Shown: positions 33,707 to 42,966 of the stretch, in pieces
Numbering within the stretch: position 1 is the first letter of the stretch
Layout of the letters: the number at the start of each line of letters is the position of its first letter
Origin: Mycolicibacterium lacusdiani
GTDB taxonomy: Bacteria; Actinomycetota; Actinomycetes; Mycobacteriales; Mycobacteriaceae
Length of the DNA: 64,000 bases
Assembly (NCBI RefSeq): GCF_021916785.1
Contig: NZ_JAKCFC010000011.1
Span: 62,001-126,000 of the forward strand
Direction: 5' to 3'
Notes under the pieces: generated by a model
Databases searched by the model: none
The model's input: only the letters and a program-made list of their open reading frames with translations
Told to the model about the DNA's origin: nothing
Translations under genes and position numbers: made by a program

Positions 33707-35164
33707 CTAGCGGACCACCTTCACGACGCCCAGTGAGGGGTCCGAGGCACTGATCGGGTTGCCTGCGGTGCGTAGCGCCTCCAGCAGCCCGATGACGTCG
33801 GCGTCGAGGCGCTCGCCGGGCATCACCAGCGGAATGCCGGGCGGATAGGGCGTGATGGCCTCGGCGGCCACCCGCCCATGCGCCCGTCCCAGCGGCACCG
33901 TCGCGTCGGCGGCGAAGAACGCCTCGCGCGGGGTGAGCGCCACCGTCGGCCGCACGGACAGCAGGCCGGCGAGCAGGCCGGCGTCCGCGCCCTCGGGCCG
34001 CGTGCCGACGTCGGACGCGATGCTCGAGAGGCCGGCCACCAGCCGGTCCATGTCGGCGTCGGTGTTGCCGATCGTCGTGATGCACAGAAGATGCCCGGCA
34101 CCGCTCAACTCGGGTTGCACGCCGTAATCCCGGTTGAGACGGGTCAGCACCTCGCGGGCGTCGGCCGCCAATCCCGCCGTGCCGATCAGCAGCTTCGTCT
34201 CGTCGAGTTGATGCAAGCCGGTGCCGGGACCCGTCAGGTGCTCCCGGCGCAGCACGGTCAGACCCGGTATGGCAGCGATCTTCTCGGCGGTGCGACGGGC
34301 CCGATCGAGCGTCCGGTCTAGCAGGGCGTGCCCGTCGCGCATCATCTCGCGACGGGCGAGGTCGATCGACGCCATGATCGCGAAGTGCGGGCTGGTGGTT
34401 TGGACGAGCTGCAGTGCCCGCCGCACCGTCGCGGGATCGAGTTGACCGGGGTCGACGTGCAGCACCGCGGCCTGGCTCAGGCCCGACAGGATCTTGTGCA
34501 CCGACTGCACCGTCGCTGCGGCACCGGCTCGTTCGCCGGGCATCGGTAGGTCGGGGTGGAACGCGAAGTGCGGGGAGTGGGCGCCGTCGACGAGCAGTCC
34601 GGCGTCGTGCCTGCGGCAGGCGTCCGCCAGCGCGGCGATGTCACCGGTGGTGCCGTAGTACGTCGGATGCAACACCCACAGGGCGGCGGCACCGCTGTCG
34701 GCGAAGGCGCGTTCGACCACCGCGGTGTCCAGACCGTGCGCGACGCCGAACCGCTCGTCCCACCGGGGTTCCAACCAGACCGGCCGGGCGCCGACCTGCA
34801 CCAGGCCCGCGAGCACGGACTTGTGGGCGTTGCGGGCCACCAACACCGGCTCGTCGGGTCGCAGGGCCGAAAGGGCAACGGCCACATTGCCGGTCGTCGA
34901 CCCCTGCACCAGGATGAAGCTATGCCCCACGCCCCAGGCGTCCGCGATCAGCCGCTCCGCGTCGAGGATCGGACCCTCGGGACAGTGCAGGGTGTCCGTG
35001 TCGGGCAGGTTGTTCAGGTCGATCGCCGCGATGTTGTCGCGGAACCACGGGTCCAGTGTCCTGCCGCCCTTGTGGCCGGGGCTGTAGAACGGCGCCTGCT
35101 CCCGTTCGACGAAGCGCCGCAGGGAATCGAACAGCGGTGCGGCGTCGTGCCGTTCGGGGTGCAT
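33707..35164 (-). CDS. Orn/Lys/Arg decarboxylase-family PLP enzyme
   Basis: The 485-residue protein has the compact Gram-positive form of the family (without the wing domain). PLP sits on Lys224 in QSVHKILSG, with Asp193 in VDGAHSP, the substrate-loop YSPGHKGG near the N-terminus and a C-terminal domain containing TPYPPGIPLVMPGE. Lysine, ornithine or arginine decarboxylation to the amine is expected. ATG at 35164 lies 5 bases after the amidohydrolase gene; an apparent fusion with that gene in another frame is rejected. It is the last gene of the five-gene minus-strand cluster and may supply or sense an amine handled by the others. Confidence 0.9.
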   Translation of the reverse strand: MHPERHDAAPLFDSLRRFVEREQAPFYSPGHKGGRTLDPWFRDNIAAIDLNNLPDTDTLHCPEGPILDAERLIADAWGVGHSFILVQGSTTGNVAVALSALRPDEPVLVARNAHKSVLAGLVQVGARPVWLEPRWDERFGVAHGLDTAVVERAFADSGAAALWVLHPTYYGTTGDIAALADACRRHDAGLLVDGAHSPHFAFHPDLPMPGERAGAAATVQSVHKILSGLSQAAVLHVDPGQLDPATVRRALQLVQTTSPHFAIMASIDLARREMMRDGHALLDRTLDRARRTAEKIAAIPGLTVLRREHLTGPGTGLHQLDETKLLIGTAGLAADAREVLTRLNRDYGVQPELSGAGHLLCITTIGNTDADMDRLVAGLSSIASDVGTRPEGADAGLLAGLLSVRPTVALTPREAFFAADATVPLGRAHGRVAAEAITPYPPGIPLVMPGERLDADVIGLLEALRTAGNPISASDPSLGVVKVVR

Positions 35165-35169
35165 GGACG

Positions 35170-36339
35170 TCAGAGCCCGTACACCCGCTCGGCGTTGTGC
35201 ACGCCGATCATGTCGACGATCCGGATGGCGTCGGCCTCGGTGCAGTCGCCGGCGCGCATCCACTCGCCGAGGACCAGTCCCATGGAGCGGCGCCACAGCA
35301 CCGCTCCCAGCACGTGCAACTCGGGCGGCCCGAAGGCGTCCGACGAGTAGAGCTGCTTGGCGAACGGCGCCGTCTCGAGTGCCTCGGCGACCAACCCGGT
35401 GGACCGCACGCCGAGATAGTTGATGGCCAGGCCCACGTCGAAGTTCACGTGGTCGAAGGCCTGCGCGAGATAACCCGCCTGACGCTGGAACGGGTAGCAG
35501 TGCAGCAGCAGTACCGGGACCGGCAGCATGGTGCGCAGCAGGGGTAGCAGCAACAGCGGGTCGGTGCGGTGCAGGTCGAGATCCCGGTCGCCGAACCCGA
35601 CGTGCACCTGGATCGGCAACCCGTGTGCTGCGGCCTCGTGCACGCCGAAGGCGATCAGCAGAGGATCGTCGAGTCGCAGCGGCCGCGGCTGCGCGGCCCA
35701 CTCGCGCGCCCGAGCGACGACGTCGGCATCGTCGGGCCGCGACCAGTCCACGTCGAAGCCGACGCGATAGGCGGCAATCGTCTTGGTGCCGATCACGTCT
35801 GGCGAGTCGGCGGCGGCATGCAACGCCGCCCGGAATGCCGCCGGGAATTCCTCGGCCGCCGTCCCGCCTTCCAGCAGATCCTCGGCCAGACGTTCGAGCC
35901 GCAGGATCTCCGACGACGGCACGCCGCTGAGGTCGGTCAACCGCTCCGGAGTCGTGATGAGGTCGCCCTTGAAGCCGGTGTCGACGATCCAGCGGGAGAC
36001 GCCCGCGGCGGGCAGCATCACCCTGGCCAACTCGTCGGGGGCGAACTCGCTGCGGCGCGCCCAGTAGTCGTCGGCACCCGCGAGCGCGTCGAGGCCGAGC
36101 AGCGGCGCACACCACCGGCGGATGGAAAGGCCGAGCGGAGAGTCGAACTGGGTCATGAAGGCGGGCACCGGATCGGTCGAGCCCTCGTTGATCGCCGCCT
36201 CGAACCCTGCCCTGTCGACGGGCTGGTCGTACGCGCCGTGCACGTGGTGGTCGATCAGCGTGACGTGACGCAGATGGTCGGCGAGCCCGTCGGGAACGTC
36301 CACCCCGCCGAACACGTCCTGCAACTCACCAGCCGGCAT
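35170..36339 (-). CDS. FluG-like amidohydrolase (Amidohydro_2 family)
   Basis: The 389-residue protein is a metal-dependent amidohydrolase with the HxH motif in LIDHHVHGAY, a later His in IQVHVGFG, another in LLLHCYPF and Asp in YSSDAFGPPE. It resembles the N-terminal half of fungal FluG, which is fused there to a glutamine synthetase-like domain; here the partner is a separate gene three places upstream. Hydrolysis of a gamma-glutamyl amide or related compound is inferred. The ATG lies inside the end of the aminotransferase gene (14-base overlap), so translation is coupled. Confidence 0.85.
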   Translation of the reverse strand: MPAGELQDVFGGVDVPDGLADHLRHVTLIDHHVHGAYDQPVDRAGFEAAINEGSTDPVPAFMTQFDSPLGLSIRRWCAPLLGLDALAGADDYWARRSEFAPDELARVMLPAAGVSRWIVDTGFKGDLITTPERLTDLSGVPSSEILRLERLAEDLLEGGTAAEEFPAAFRAALHAAADSPDVIGTKTIAAYRVGFDVDWSRPDDADVVARAREWAAQPRPLRLDDPLLIAFGVHEAAAHGLPIQVHVGFGDRDLDLHRTDPLLLLPLLRTMLPVPVLLLHCYPFQRQAGYLAQAFDHVNFDVGLAINYLGVRSTGLVAEALETAPFAKQLYSSDAFGPPELHVLGAVLWRRSMGLVLGEWMRAGDCTEADAIRIVDMIGVHNAERVYGL

Positions 36340-37633
36340 ACTTCGCGACCTCCTCGGCGTCGACTCGTCCCGCGGCCGCGTCGGCGATGGCGGCACCGAG
36401 GATCTCCGCGCCTCGGATCGCCTCGGCCTCGGTCAGCACCAGCGGCGGTGTGATCTCCAGGACGTTGCCGCCGACGTAGTACACGACGGCACCCAACTCC
36501 CACGCACGGTAGACCACCTGCGCGGCCAGCCGCGGGTCCCGGTCCCCGGTCGCGGGATCGACGAGTTCCACGCCGATCGCCAGGCCGCGGCCGCGGACGT
36601 CGCCGATGCGGTCGGCGCCGGGGGAGCCGGCCAGGCCGCGCAGCGCATTCGACAGCAGCGCACCGACTTCGGCCGCACGGTCGGCCAGCTGATCTCCGAC
36701 GATGGTCGCCAGCACCGCCCGTCCCGCCGCCGCGCAGACGGGGTTCCCCGCGGTGGTCAGCAGCGCCGCGGCCGGAGGGTGGTCGAGGATCTCCGCCGGG
36801 CCGACGGCCGCCGACAGCGGCAGGCCACCGCCGAGCACCTTGCCGAACGTGACGATCTCGGGGACGACGCCGTCGTGCTCGAAGGCGTGCAGCGTGCCGG
36901 GCCGCCCGAGGCCCATCTTCACCTCGTCGCAGATCATCGGGACGCCGTGCGCGCGGCACAGGTCGTGCAGGCGCGCCAGGAACCCGTCGGGTGGGACGAC
37001 GAGGCCGCCGTCGGACAGTATCGGCTCGACGATCAGGCAGGCGATCGATCCGCCGGCGAGGTGCTGCTCGGCGGTCGCCAGGCACGCCGCGACATCCGCG
37101 TCGAGGCCGTCGGCGCCAGGCCGAAACGGGTTGGGATACGGGATGAACACCGCATCCGGGTCGGCGGGCACGCCCGCGTCGACGTGCACGCCGGAGACGC
37201 CCATCGCGACGCCGACGCCACCGTGGTAACTGTGCTCGAACGCCAGGACCGTGCGCCGCCCGGTGGCGTGCCGACAGGCCCGCAGCGCAACGTCGTTCGC
37301 ATCCGACCCCGCGTGCCCCAGGTACACCCGCCGCTCGCCGGTGCCCGGCACCAGCGCCAGCAGGTCCTCGGCGAGCCCCACCGAGTCGGGGTGGACGGCT
37401 GACAGCCCGCCCGAACCCGGCGCGGTGCGTACCGCCCTGCTGACGGCCTCGACGATGGCCGGATGACCGTGGCCCAGGCCAGATGCGGTCCACGTCGCCG
37501 ACAGGTCCAGCAGTTCCCGCCCGTCCGGGGTGACGAGCGTCGACCCGGAACCCGAGACGACCTCCAGCGGGAAGAAGCGGAGTTTCTCGATCCCCGCGAC
37601 GGCCGCTTCGTCGCGGGCGTAGAGCGTGCTCAC
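36326..37633 (-). CDS. Class III PLP-dependent aminotransferase
   Basis: The 435-residue protein belongs to the omega-amino acid/4-aminobutyrate aminotransferase group: Lys265 (TFGKVLGGGLP) forms the Schiff base, Asp236 (ICDEVKMG) pairs with the PLP nitrogen, and GHAGSDANDVALRACR and HSYHGG bind the phosphate. It should convert a terminal amine to an aldehyde. The GTG start overlaps the permease stop (GTGA). Within this cluster it may process a polyamine-derived or gamma-amino intermediate, in the way PuuE does in E. coli. Confidence 0.9.
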   Translation of the reverse strand: MSTLYARDEAAVAGIEKLRFFPLEVVSGSGSTLVTPDGRELLDLSATWTASGLGHGHPAIVEAVSRAVRTAPGSGGLSAVHPDSVGLAEDLLALVPGTGERRVYLGHAGSDANDVALRACRHATGRRTVLAFEHSYHGGVGVAMGVSGVHVDAGVPADPDAVFIPYPNPFRPGADGLDADVAACLATAEQHLAGGSIACLIVEPILSDGGLVVPPDGFLARLHDLCRAHGVPMICDEVKMGLGRPGTLHAFEHDGVVPEIVTFGKVLGGGLPLSAAVGPAEILDHPPAAALLTTAGNPVCAAAGRAVLATIVGDQLADRAAEVGALLSNALRGLAGSPGADRIGDVRGRGLAIGVELVDPATGDRDPRLAAQVVYRAWELGAVVYYVGGNVLEITPPLVLTEAEAIRGAEILGAAIADAAAGRVDAEEVAKYAGW

Positions 37634-39150
37634 TTACGTGCCGCGGGTCCGTCGTCGGCGGCGGCAGCGGCCGTCAGGTCCAGTTCGCGGCTCAACGACT
37701 CGCCGACGCGCTTGGCTATGCGTGATGCGGCGATCGCGATCACGAGTCCGATCAGACACCAGTAGATGCCGAGCAGGGGTGCAGCCGACCACGTTTCGGC
37801 GTCCTTGACGTTGAACCAGAGCACCACCGCGATCACGACGGCGCCCAGGAGCGGCAGCGCTAGCCCGAGCACCTTGCCCTTGCCGCCGTGGATCCGGGCG
37901 AACTTCGGGGCGCTGGTGAACCAGGCGGCGGCGAGTTCGACCAGCAGGTAGCAGACCATCAGGCAGACCGAACCGGCGACGGCGAATAGGAAGTAGGTGT
38001 CGATCGCGGGGTTGCCGGTGCCCATGTCCGGCCAGTTCAGCGCGCCGCAGACTAGGTCGACGACCAGCGCGACGGCGACCACCAGCCAGGTGGCGCGGCG
38101 CGGCCCGCCGGTGCCCTCGTGGATGTGTGCCAAAGCCTTCGGGCCGAAGCCGTCGCGCCCGAAGGCGTAGAGCATGCGGCCCGATGTCGCCGAGGTGGCC
38201 AGGTGGCAGCCGAACGCCGCGACCGTCGCGGTGAAGATGATCAGCAGGCTGAACCACTGGCCGACGTAGGTGCTGCCCAGGTCGCCCAGCGTGTTGCCCG
38301 ACCCTTGGAATGCCTCGAGACCGGCTGCGTCCGTGCCGAATCCGATCACCTGGGCGAACATCACCACGACGAACAGCACCCCGGTGAGGATCAGCGTCCC
38401 GGCCAGGGCGCGGGGGATGTTGCGGCCCGGGTCGTCGGTCTCCTCGCCCATCGACGCGCACGCCTCGAACCCCGCCCAGGACAGGAAGGCGGCGACCACG
38501 CCGCTGATCACTGCCGACGCCGAGACCCCGTCGAACGTGAACACGCTGAAGTCGACGCCGGTGGTCGGCGCGCCACCCTTGGCGAAGATCACGGCGACGA
38601 GCACGACCATCGACAGGATGCCGATGCCCTCGATGAAGAGCAGGATCTTGGCCAGCAGCCGGATGTCGCGGCCGGCGAGCAGGAACGAGATGGCCGCGCC
38701 GATCACGACGATCACCAACCATGGGACCTGAAAAGGGGTTTCGTCGTCGGGCTGCATCTGGGCGATGAACGCATTGGTGAACGCCGCGGTCAGCGCCAGG
38801 GTGCCGATCGCGAAGCCGACGTAGGCGCCGAGCATGGCGAAACCCGAGAAGAAGCCGGCCCGCGGTCCGATGGTCCCGCCGACCAGGCCGTAGGCCGATC
38901 CGGCGTGGTTGAGATGGCGGGTCAGCCGGACGAAGCTGTAGCCCACCAGTGACACCCCGATCAGGCCGATCAGGAAGACCAGTGGGAGCGCCTTGCCCAC
39001 CGTGGCGATCAGGCCCTGCCCGTTGCCGGACATCGCCAGGGTTGGGCCCACCAGGGCGACCGACATCGCCAGCGCGACCCAGAACGGTAGTCGGCGGTGG
39101 GGGAGTTGATCGGCTCCGAGCGGTTGGTCGGCCGACACGTTGGTGCTCAC
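37630..39150 (-). CDS. APC-superfamily amino acid/polyamine permease
   Basis: The 506-residue protein has about twelve hydrophobic segments and APC signatures, including SLVGYSFVRLTRHLNHAGSAY and FLSWAGFEACASMGEETDDP. It should import an amine or amino acid at the cytoplasmic membrane. The GTG start follows AGGAG by 6 bases. It lies between the ligase and aminotransferase genes, in the place of PuuP in the E. coli putrescine pathway. Confidence 0.9.
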   Translation of the reverse strand: MSTNVSADQPLGADQLPHRRLPFWVALAMSVALVGPTLAMSGNGQGLIATVGKALPLVFLIGLIGVSLVGYSFVRLTRHLNHAGSAYGLVGGTIGPRAGFFSGFAMLGAYVGFAIGTLALTAAFTNAFIAQMQPDDETPFQVPWLVIVVIGAAISFLLAGRDIRLLAKILLFIEGIGILSMVVLVAVIFAKGGAPTTGVDFSVFTFDGVSASAVISGVVAAFLSWAGFEACASMGEETDDPGRNIPRALAGTLILTGVLFVVVMFAQVIGFGTDAAGLEAFQGSGNTLGDLGSTYVGQWFSLLIIFTATVAAFGCHLATSATSGRMLYAFGRDGFGPKALAHIHEGTGGPRRATWLVVAVALVVDLVCGALNWPDMGTGNPAIDTYFLFAVAGSVCLMVCYLLVELAAAWFTSAPKFARIHGGKGKVLGLALPLLGAVVIAVVLWFNVKDAETWSAAPLLGIYWCLIGLVIAIAASRIAKRVGESLSRELDLTAAAAADDGPAARK

Positions 39151-39172
39151 AGATGTCTCCTTCTGAGGTGGG

Positions 39173-40522
39173 TCAGCAGCTCCACGCGAGGCGCAGGGCC
39201 GCGGTGGTCTCGGCAGGCGACAGGTCGCCGAAAGTGGCTATCTCGTAACGACGTACGGCGACCAGCGCGCCGACGATCTCGGGGGTGAGCAGTTCGGCCG
39301 CCGTCGCGGAGTGCTCGATGGCGTCGATGACGGCCGTCTGCTCCGTGTCGAGCGGTGGTGGTGCCGTCGCGACGAGGGAGGGATTGTCGGCGACCTCGTC
39401 GGGTAGCTCGAGTGAGCGGTCGATGCCGCGCAGTGCACTGCCGAGGAATGCCGCTGCCGCCAGATACGGATTGGCGCTCGGATCGATCAACTTGAGTTCG
39501 GCGTTCGCGCCGTGCGGGCTGCCGGGCGTCGCCGCGATGAAGCGCACCGCTGCTTCGCGGTTCTCCAATCCCCAGCACGCGGTCGCACCTGCCCAGTTGC
39601 CCGGCTTGAGGCGCAGCGCCGAGACCGCCGAACCGGCGTAGACCCCGATCAAGTCCGGCAGGGCATCGATGACGCCCGCGATCGCCGACTTCCCTGCGGC
39701 GCGCAGGCCGTACGGTCCGTCGCCCCCGGAGAACAGCGGCCCGTCGGCGTCGGCAAGGGACAGATGCAGGTGTGCACCGTTGCCGACCGCCCCCTCGAAG
39801 GGCACGGGGGAGAACGAGATTCGCATGCCGTGCCGTGCTGCAGCGCGGCCGAGCACGATGCGGGTGAGGATCACCGAGTCGGCGGTGGCGACGGCGGTGT
39901 CGGGTGCCAGGGACACCTCGAGCTGGTCGTGGCCGTACTCGGTGTGAATCTGCTCGATGCTCAGCCCGGCGCGCTCCGCAGTGGTCGCGAGGTCCACCAG
40001 GAACGCCGAGCGGTCCAGCGAGGTGCGGATGCCGTACGGCGACCAGGGCTCGGTCGTGGCGGGTCCGCCGTCGGCCGCGAGCATCGTGCACTCGAGTTCG
40101 CCGCCCACGCGGACCGTCAGCCCGCGCTCGGCGGCCGCCGCCTCGGTGCGCTCGAGCAGGGACCGCGTGCACAGTGCCGCTGCCGCGCCCTGCTGCTGGG
40201 TGAGATTGCCTGGCGCCCATGCCAGCCCGTCGTCGATCAACCGCACGTCGGCCGGGTTGATGCGGATGCGCAGGTCACCGGCGACGCCGATGGTCGGCGT
40301 GAATGCAATGCCGGTGTCGACGCAGAAGACGCTCCAGGACGGCGAGACGCCCATACCGCTGCGGTGGAAGTCGCCGAGCCGTCGCAGCGGAACGTACTTG
40401 GCCCGGGTCACCCCGGCGGGATCGGTCACCGAGCCCGCGACGAGTTCGACGCCCCGGCCGCGCAGTTCCTCGGTCCTGTCCTCGATCGACACCTGACCGT
40501 CACCGGCCTCGCCAATTGGCAT
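39173..40522 (-). CDS. Glutamine synthetase-like gamma-glutamyl-amine ligase
   Basis: The 449-residue protein has a glutamine synthetase fold: an N-terminal beta-grasp part, GGELECTML (metal Glu), QIHTEYGHDQLEVSLAP, VGNGAHLHLSL (ATP/metal site) and NPYLAAAAFLGSALRGI. The divergent sequence and the amine-catabolic neighbours point to gamma-glutamylation of an amine (PuuA/GlnA3 type or FluG C-terminal type) rather than of ammonia. It is the first gene of the minus-strand cluster. The promoter region is shared with the divergent amidotransferase gene and contains tandem repeats. The substrate is not identified. Confidence 0.88.
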   Translation of the reverse strand: MPIGEAGDGQVSIEDRTEELRGRGVELVAGSVTDPAGVTRAKYVPLRRLGDFHRSGMGVSPSWSVFCVDTGIAFTPTIGVAGDLRIRINPADVRLIDDGLAWAPGNLTQQQGAAAALCTRSLLERTEAAAAERGLTVRVGGELECTMLAADGGPATTEPWSPYGIRTSLDRSAFLVDLATTAERAGLSIEQIHTEYGHDQLEVSLAPDTAVATADSVILTRIVLGRAAARHGMRISFSPVPFEGAVGNGAHLHLSLADADGPLFSGGDGPYGLRAAGKSAIAGVIDALPDLIGVYAGSAVSALRLKPGNWAGATACWGLENREAAVRFIAATPGSPHGANAELKLIDPSANPYLAAAAFLGSALRGIDRSLELPDEVADNPSLVATAPPPLDTEQTAVIDAIEHSATAAELLTPEIVGALVAVRRYEIATFGDLSPAETTAALRLAWSC

Positions 40523-40578
40523 TCGACACCCTTCCGCGCAGTGGGTCGCAACGTGAGTCTGCGAGAAAGCTATGTCAT

Positions 40579-40598
40579 GAATGTTTCAGAATGTTTAA
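40579..40598. promoter_or_regulatory. Tandem 10-base repeats in an AT-rich divergent promoter
   Basis: GAATGTTTCA and GAATGTTTAA follow each other directly in an AT-rich 127-base gap between the ligase and amidotransferase genes. TTAAATTCGG and GATTAAGATTGATT continue the AT-rich tract. A binding site for the RpiR regulator encoded downstream, controlling both directions, is a reasonable inference. Confidence 0.45.
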
Positions 40599-40649
40599 AT
40601 TCGGCCGATTAAGATTGATTCGTTAAATCTCGGACCGGAGGATGCCCCT

Positions 40650-41450
40650 ATGTGTCGACTGCTGGGTGTCGTGTCCTCGTCGCCGATCTCCCTGCTCGAC
40701 GCCGTCGGCAGCGAGGTGCTCGACGACTTCCTGGCGCTGACCAAGGTCCACGGCGACGGCTGGGGTGCGGCGTTCCTGGACCGGACTGCGGGGGCGGAAC
40801 CGGAGGCGTGTGTCTCCGCAGGTAGCGCGCTGCACGACTCGGAGTTCGCCGCGGCGACGGGTGAGCGGTGGTCGGCGGCCTCGCTGGTCCACCTGCGCTG
40901 GGCGACCAACGGTCTGGCCGTGCAGCCGCAGAACTCGCACCCCTTCGTCGCCGACGGCGTCGCCATGGCGCACAACGGCTCGATCAAGCCGATGGGACCG
41001 CTGGAGGAACTCCTCGACCGGGACGTGGCGGCGTCGCTGCGGGGCACCACCGACAGCGAGCGCTACTTCGGGCTGATCCGCCAGTGCCGCCGCGACGCGC
41101 CGACCCTTCCCGAGGCCGTTCGCCGTGCAGTGGCGCGACTGCGGGAGATCTACCCCGACGCGAGCCTCAATGCGTTGCTGCTCGGCGAGGACCAGCTGAT
41201 CGTGGTGCACGCCCATGCCCACAGCCGACTGCTCGACGAGGACATCGAGGAGATCACCGCCGCTGAGTTGCCCGCCGAGCACCTCGAGGATTACTTCGCG
41301 CTGCGGGTGGCCCGTCCCACGCCCGAGACGCTGGTGGTCGGGTCCACTGGTTTCGGCGATCTCGCCTGGGAACCGCTGCCGCCGGAGTGCGTCACCGCGA
41401 TCGCACTGAGCGACCTGTCGATGACGCAGCATTTCCTCGTGAAAGATTGA
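40650..41450 (+). CDS. Class II glutamine amidotransferase (EgtC-like amidohydrolase)
   Basis: The 266-residue protein begins MCRLLGVVSS. Removal of Met would expose Cys2 as the N-terminal nucleophile typical of class II amidotransferases; HLRWATNG and SHPFVADGVAMAHNGSI complete the glutaminase site. No synthase domain is attached, as in EgtC, which hydrolyses a gamma-glutamyl amide. GGAGG precedes the ATG by about 10 bases. Divergent from the ligase gene, it may remove the gamma-glutamyl group at the end of the pathway, the role of PuuD in E. coli. Confidence 0.87.
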   Translation: MCRLLGVVSSSPISLLDAVGSEVLDDFLALTKVHGDGWGAAFLDRTAGAEPEACVSAGSALHDSEFAAATGERWSAASLVHLRWATNGLAVQPQNSHPFVADGVAMAHNGSIKPMGPLEELLDRDVAASLRGTTDSERYFGLIRQCRRDAPTLPEAVRRAVARLREIYPDASLNALLLGEDQLIVVHAHAHSRLLDEDIEEITAAELPAEHLEDYFALRVARPTPETLVVGSTGFGDLAWEPLPPECVTAIALSDLSMTQHFLVKD

Positions 41451-41455
41451 CCGCG

Positions 41456-42310
41456 ATGTCCGAGGAGAGCGTGGCCGCGCGTGCCAGCGCCGCGCTTTCG
41501 TCGCTCAGCAAGGCCGAGCGCCGGGTGGGGCGGGCGCTGCTCGCCGACTACCCCAGCGCCGGGCTGGCCAGCGCCGCACGGCTTGCCGAGCGCGCCGAGG
41601 TCAGTCCCCCGACTGTGCTGCGGTTCGCCCAGTCGCTCGGCTACGACGGCTTCGCCGGCCTGCAGGTCGCGCTGCGCGCCGAGCTGACCGCCCAGTCCAG
41701 CGGTCCGATCACGCGCCTGCCCGACGCACCCGCGGCGGGTGGTCTGCTCGACCGCCTGCTGCGACAGGCCCGCGGCCAGAACGACCGCGCGCTCGAGACG
41801 CTCGCCATGCTGCCCGAGCCCGCGCTCGACGCCGCGGTGGCCCTGCTGTCCGACGCCGGGCGTCCCGTGCACCTGCACGGCGGACGGTTCTCGCACCTGC
41901 TGGCCGCCCACCTGGCCGCACACCTCGAGCAGCTGCGACCGGGGGTGCGATTGCTGACCGATCCGCGCGGTCGCGACCTCGGCTCGATGATGGAGTTGAC
42001 CCGCCGCGACGTCGTCGTGCTGTTCGACTACCACCGGTACCAGCGCAGCGCTGCCGATCTCGCCGCAGCCGTGCACCGTGCCGGCGCGACAGTCGTGCTG
42101 ATCACCGATGATCTGGCCTGCCCGGTGGCGCCCGACGCCGAGGTGGTGCTGGCGGCGTCGAGCACCGTCGGCACGGTGTACCAGAGCATGGCTGCGGGCT
42201 TCCTGCTCACCGAATTGCTCATCCCCCTGGTCATGGACGCCATCGGCGAACCCGCCCGCACCCGGATGGCGCTGTGGGAGCAGCAGCGCCGCTCCGAGTT
42301 GCTGCCCTGA
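41456..42310 (+). CDS. RpiR-family (MurR/RpiR) transcriptional regulator
   Basis: The 284-residue protein has an N-terminal RpiR helix-turn-helix (LSKAERRVGRALLADYP, then AERAEVSPPTVLRFAQSLGY) and a C-terminal SIS domain (about residues 125-260). SIS domains usually bind phosphosugars, but RpiR proteins also regulate amino-acid and amine pathways. It follows the amidotransferase gene by 5 bases, so it is part of that operon and probably controls the divergent amine cluster. Confidence 0.88.
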   Translation: MSEESVAARASAALSSLSKAERRVGRALLADYPSAGLASAARLAERAEVSPPTVLRFAQSLGYDGFAGLQVALRAELTAQSSGPITRLPDAPAAGGLLDRLLRQARGQNDRALETLAMLPEPALDAAVALLSDAGRPVHLHGGRFSHLLAAHLAAHLEQLRPGVRLLTDPRGRDLGSMMELTRRDVVVLFDYHRYQRSAADLAAAVHRAGATVVLITDDLACPVAPDAEVVLAASSTVGTVYQSMAAGFLLTELLIPLVMDAIGEPARTRMALWEQQRRSELLP

Positions 42311-42354
42311 CCCGAGCGGCGGCTCGTCCGGCCCGCATTGCTTACCCTGTTGGG

Positions 42355-42966
42355 ATGGCCGGAGGGACGAAGCGGTTACCGCGTGCGGTCCGCGAGCAGC
42401 AGATGCTCGACGCCGCGGTGCAGATGTTCAGCATCAACGGCTATCACGAGACGTCGATGGACGCGATCGCCGCGCAGGCCGAGATCTCCAAGCCGATGCT
42501 GTACCTGTACTACGGCTCCAAGGAGGAGCTGTTCGGCGCCTGCCTGGACCGCGAGCTGGCGCGTTTCGTCGAGACGGTGCGCGCAGGCATCGACTTCACC
42601 CAACCCGCCAAGGACCTGCTCCGTACGGCGGTGGTGGCATTCCTGAGCTACATCGACGAGAACCGGGCGTCGTGGATCGTGCTCTACACCCAGGCCACCA
42701 GTTCACAGGCGTTCGCCCACACCGTGCGCGAGGGACGCGAGCGCATGATCGACCTGGTCGGCCGACTGCTGCTGTCCGGCACGCGGCACCCCGAGCCCGA
42801 CATGGACTTCGACATGATGGCCGTCGCGCTGGTGGGCGCGGGCGAGGCCGTCGCCGACCGCGTCAGCACCGGTGACACCGACGTCCACGACGCCGCGGAG
42901 CTGATGATCAACCTGTTCTGGCGCGGGCTCAAGGGCCGACCCAGCGACAATCACGCCCACCCCTGA
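42355..42966 (+). CDS. TetR-family regulator (Rv0238-like)
   Basis: The 203-residue protein has a standard TetR helix-turn-helix (about residues 30-55, IAAQAEISKPMLYLYYGSKEEL) and a helical regulatory domain. Length and position between lpqI and the htdX-fabG4 genes match Rv0238 of M. tuberculosis. It lies just upstream of the fatty-acid genes marked by TTAC-N6-GTAA operators, so it is a candidate for the protein that binds them. A degenerate TTAC-N6-GGGA lies 9 bases before its ATG. Confidence 0.88.
   Translation: MAGGTKRLPRAVREQQMLDAAVQMFSINGYHETSMDAIAAQAEISKPMLYLYYGSKEELFGACLDRELARFVETVRAGIDFTQPAKDLLRTAVVAFLSYIDENRASWIVLYTQATSSQAFAHTVREGRERMIDLVGRLLLSGTRHPEPDMDFDMMAVALVGAGEAVADRVSTGDTDVHDAAELMINLFWRGLKGRPSDNHAHP

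Noticed and set aside
33707..36115. An apparent 802-residue fusion of the Orn/Lys/Arg decarboxylase with sequence upstream
   Set aside because: The extra 317 codons lie in a different frame of the amidohydrolase gene and have the Arg-rich composition of an out-of-frame reading; the decarboxylase has its own ATG at 35164.
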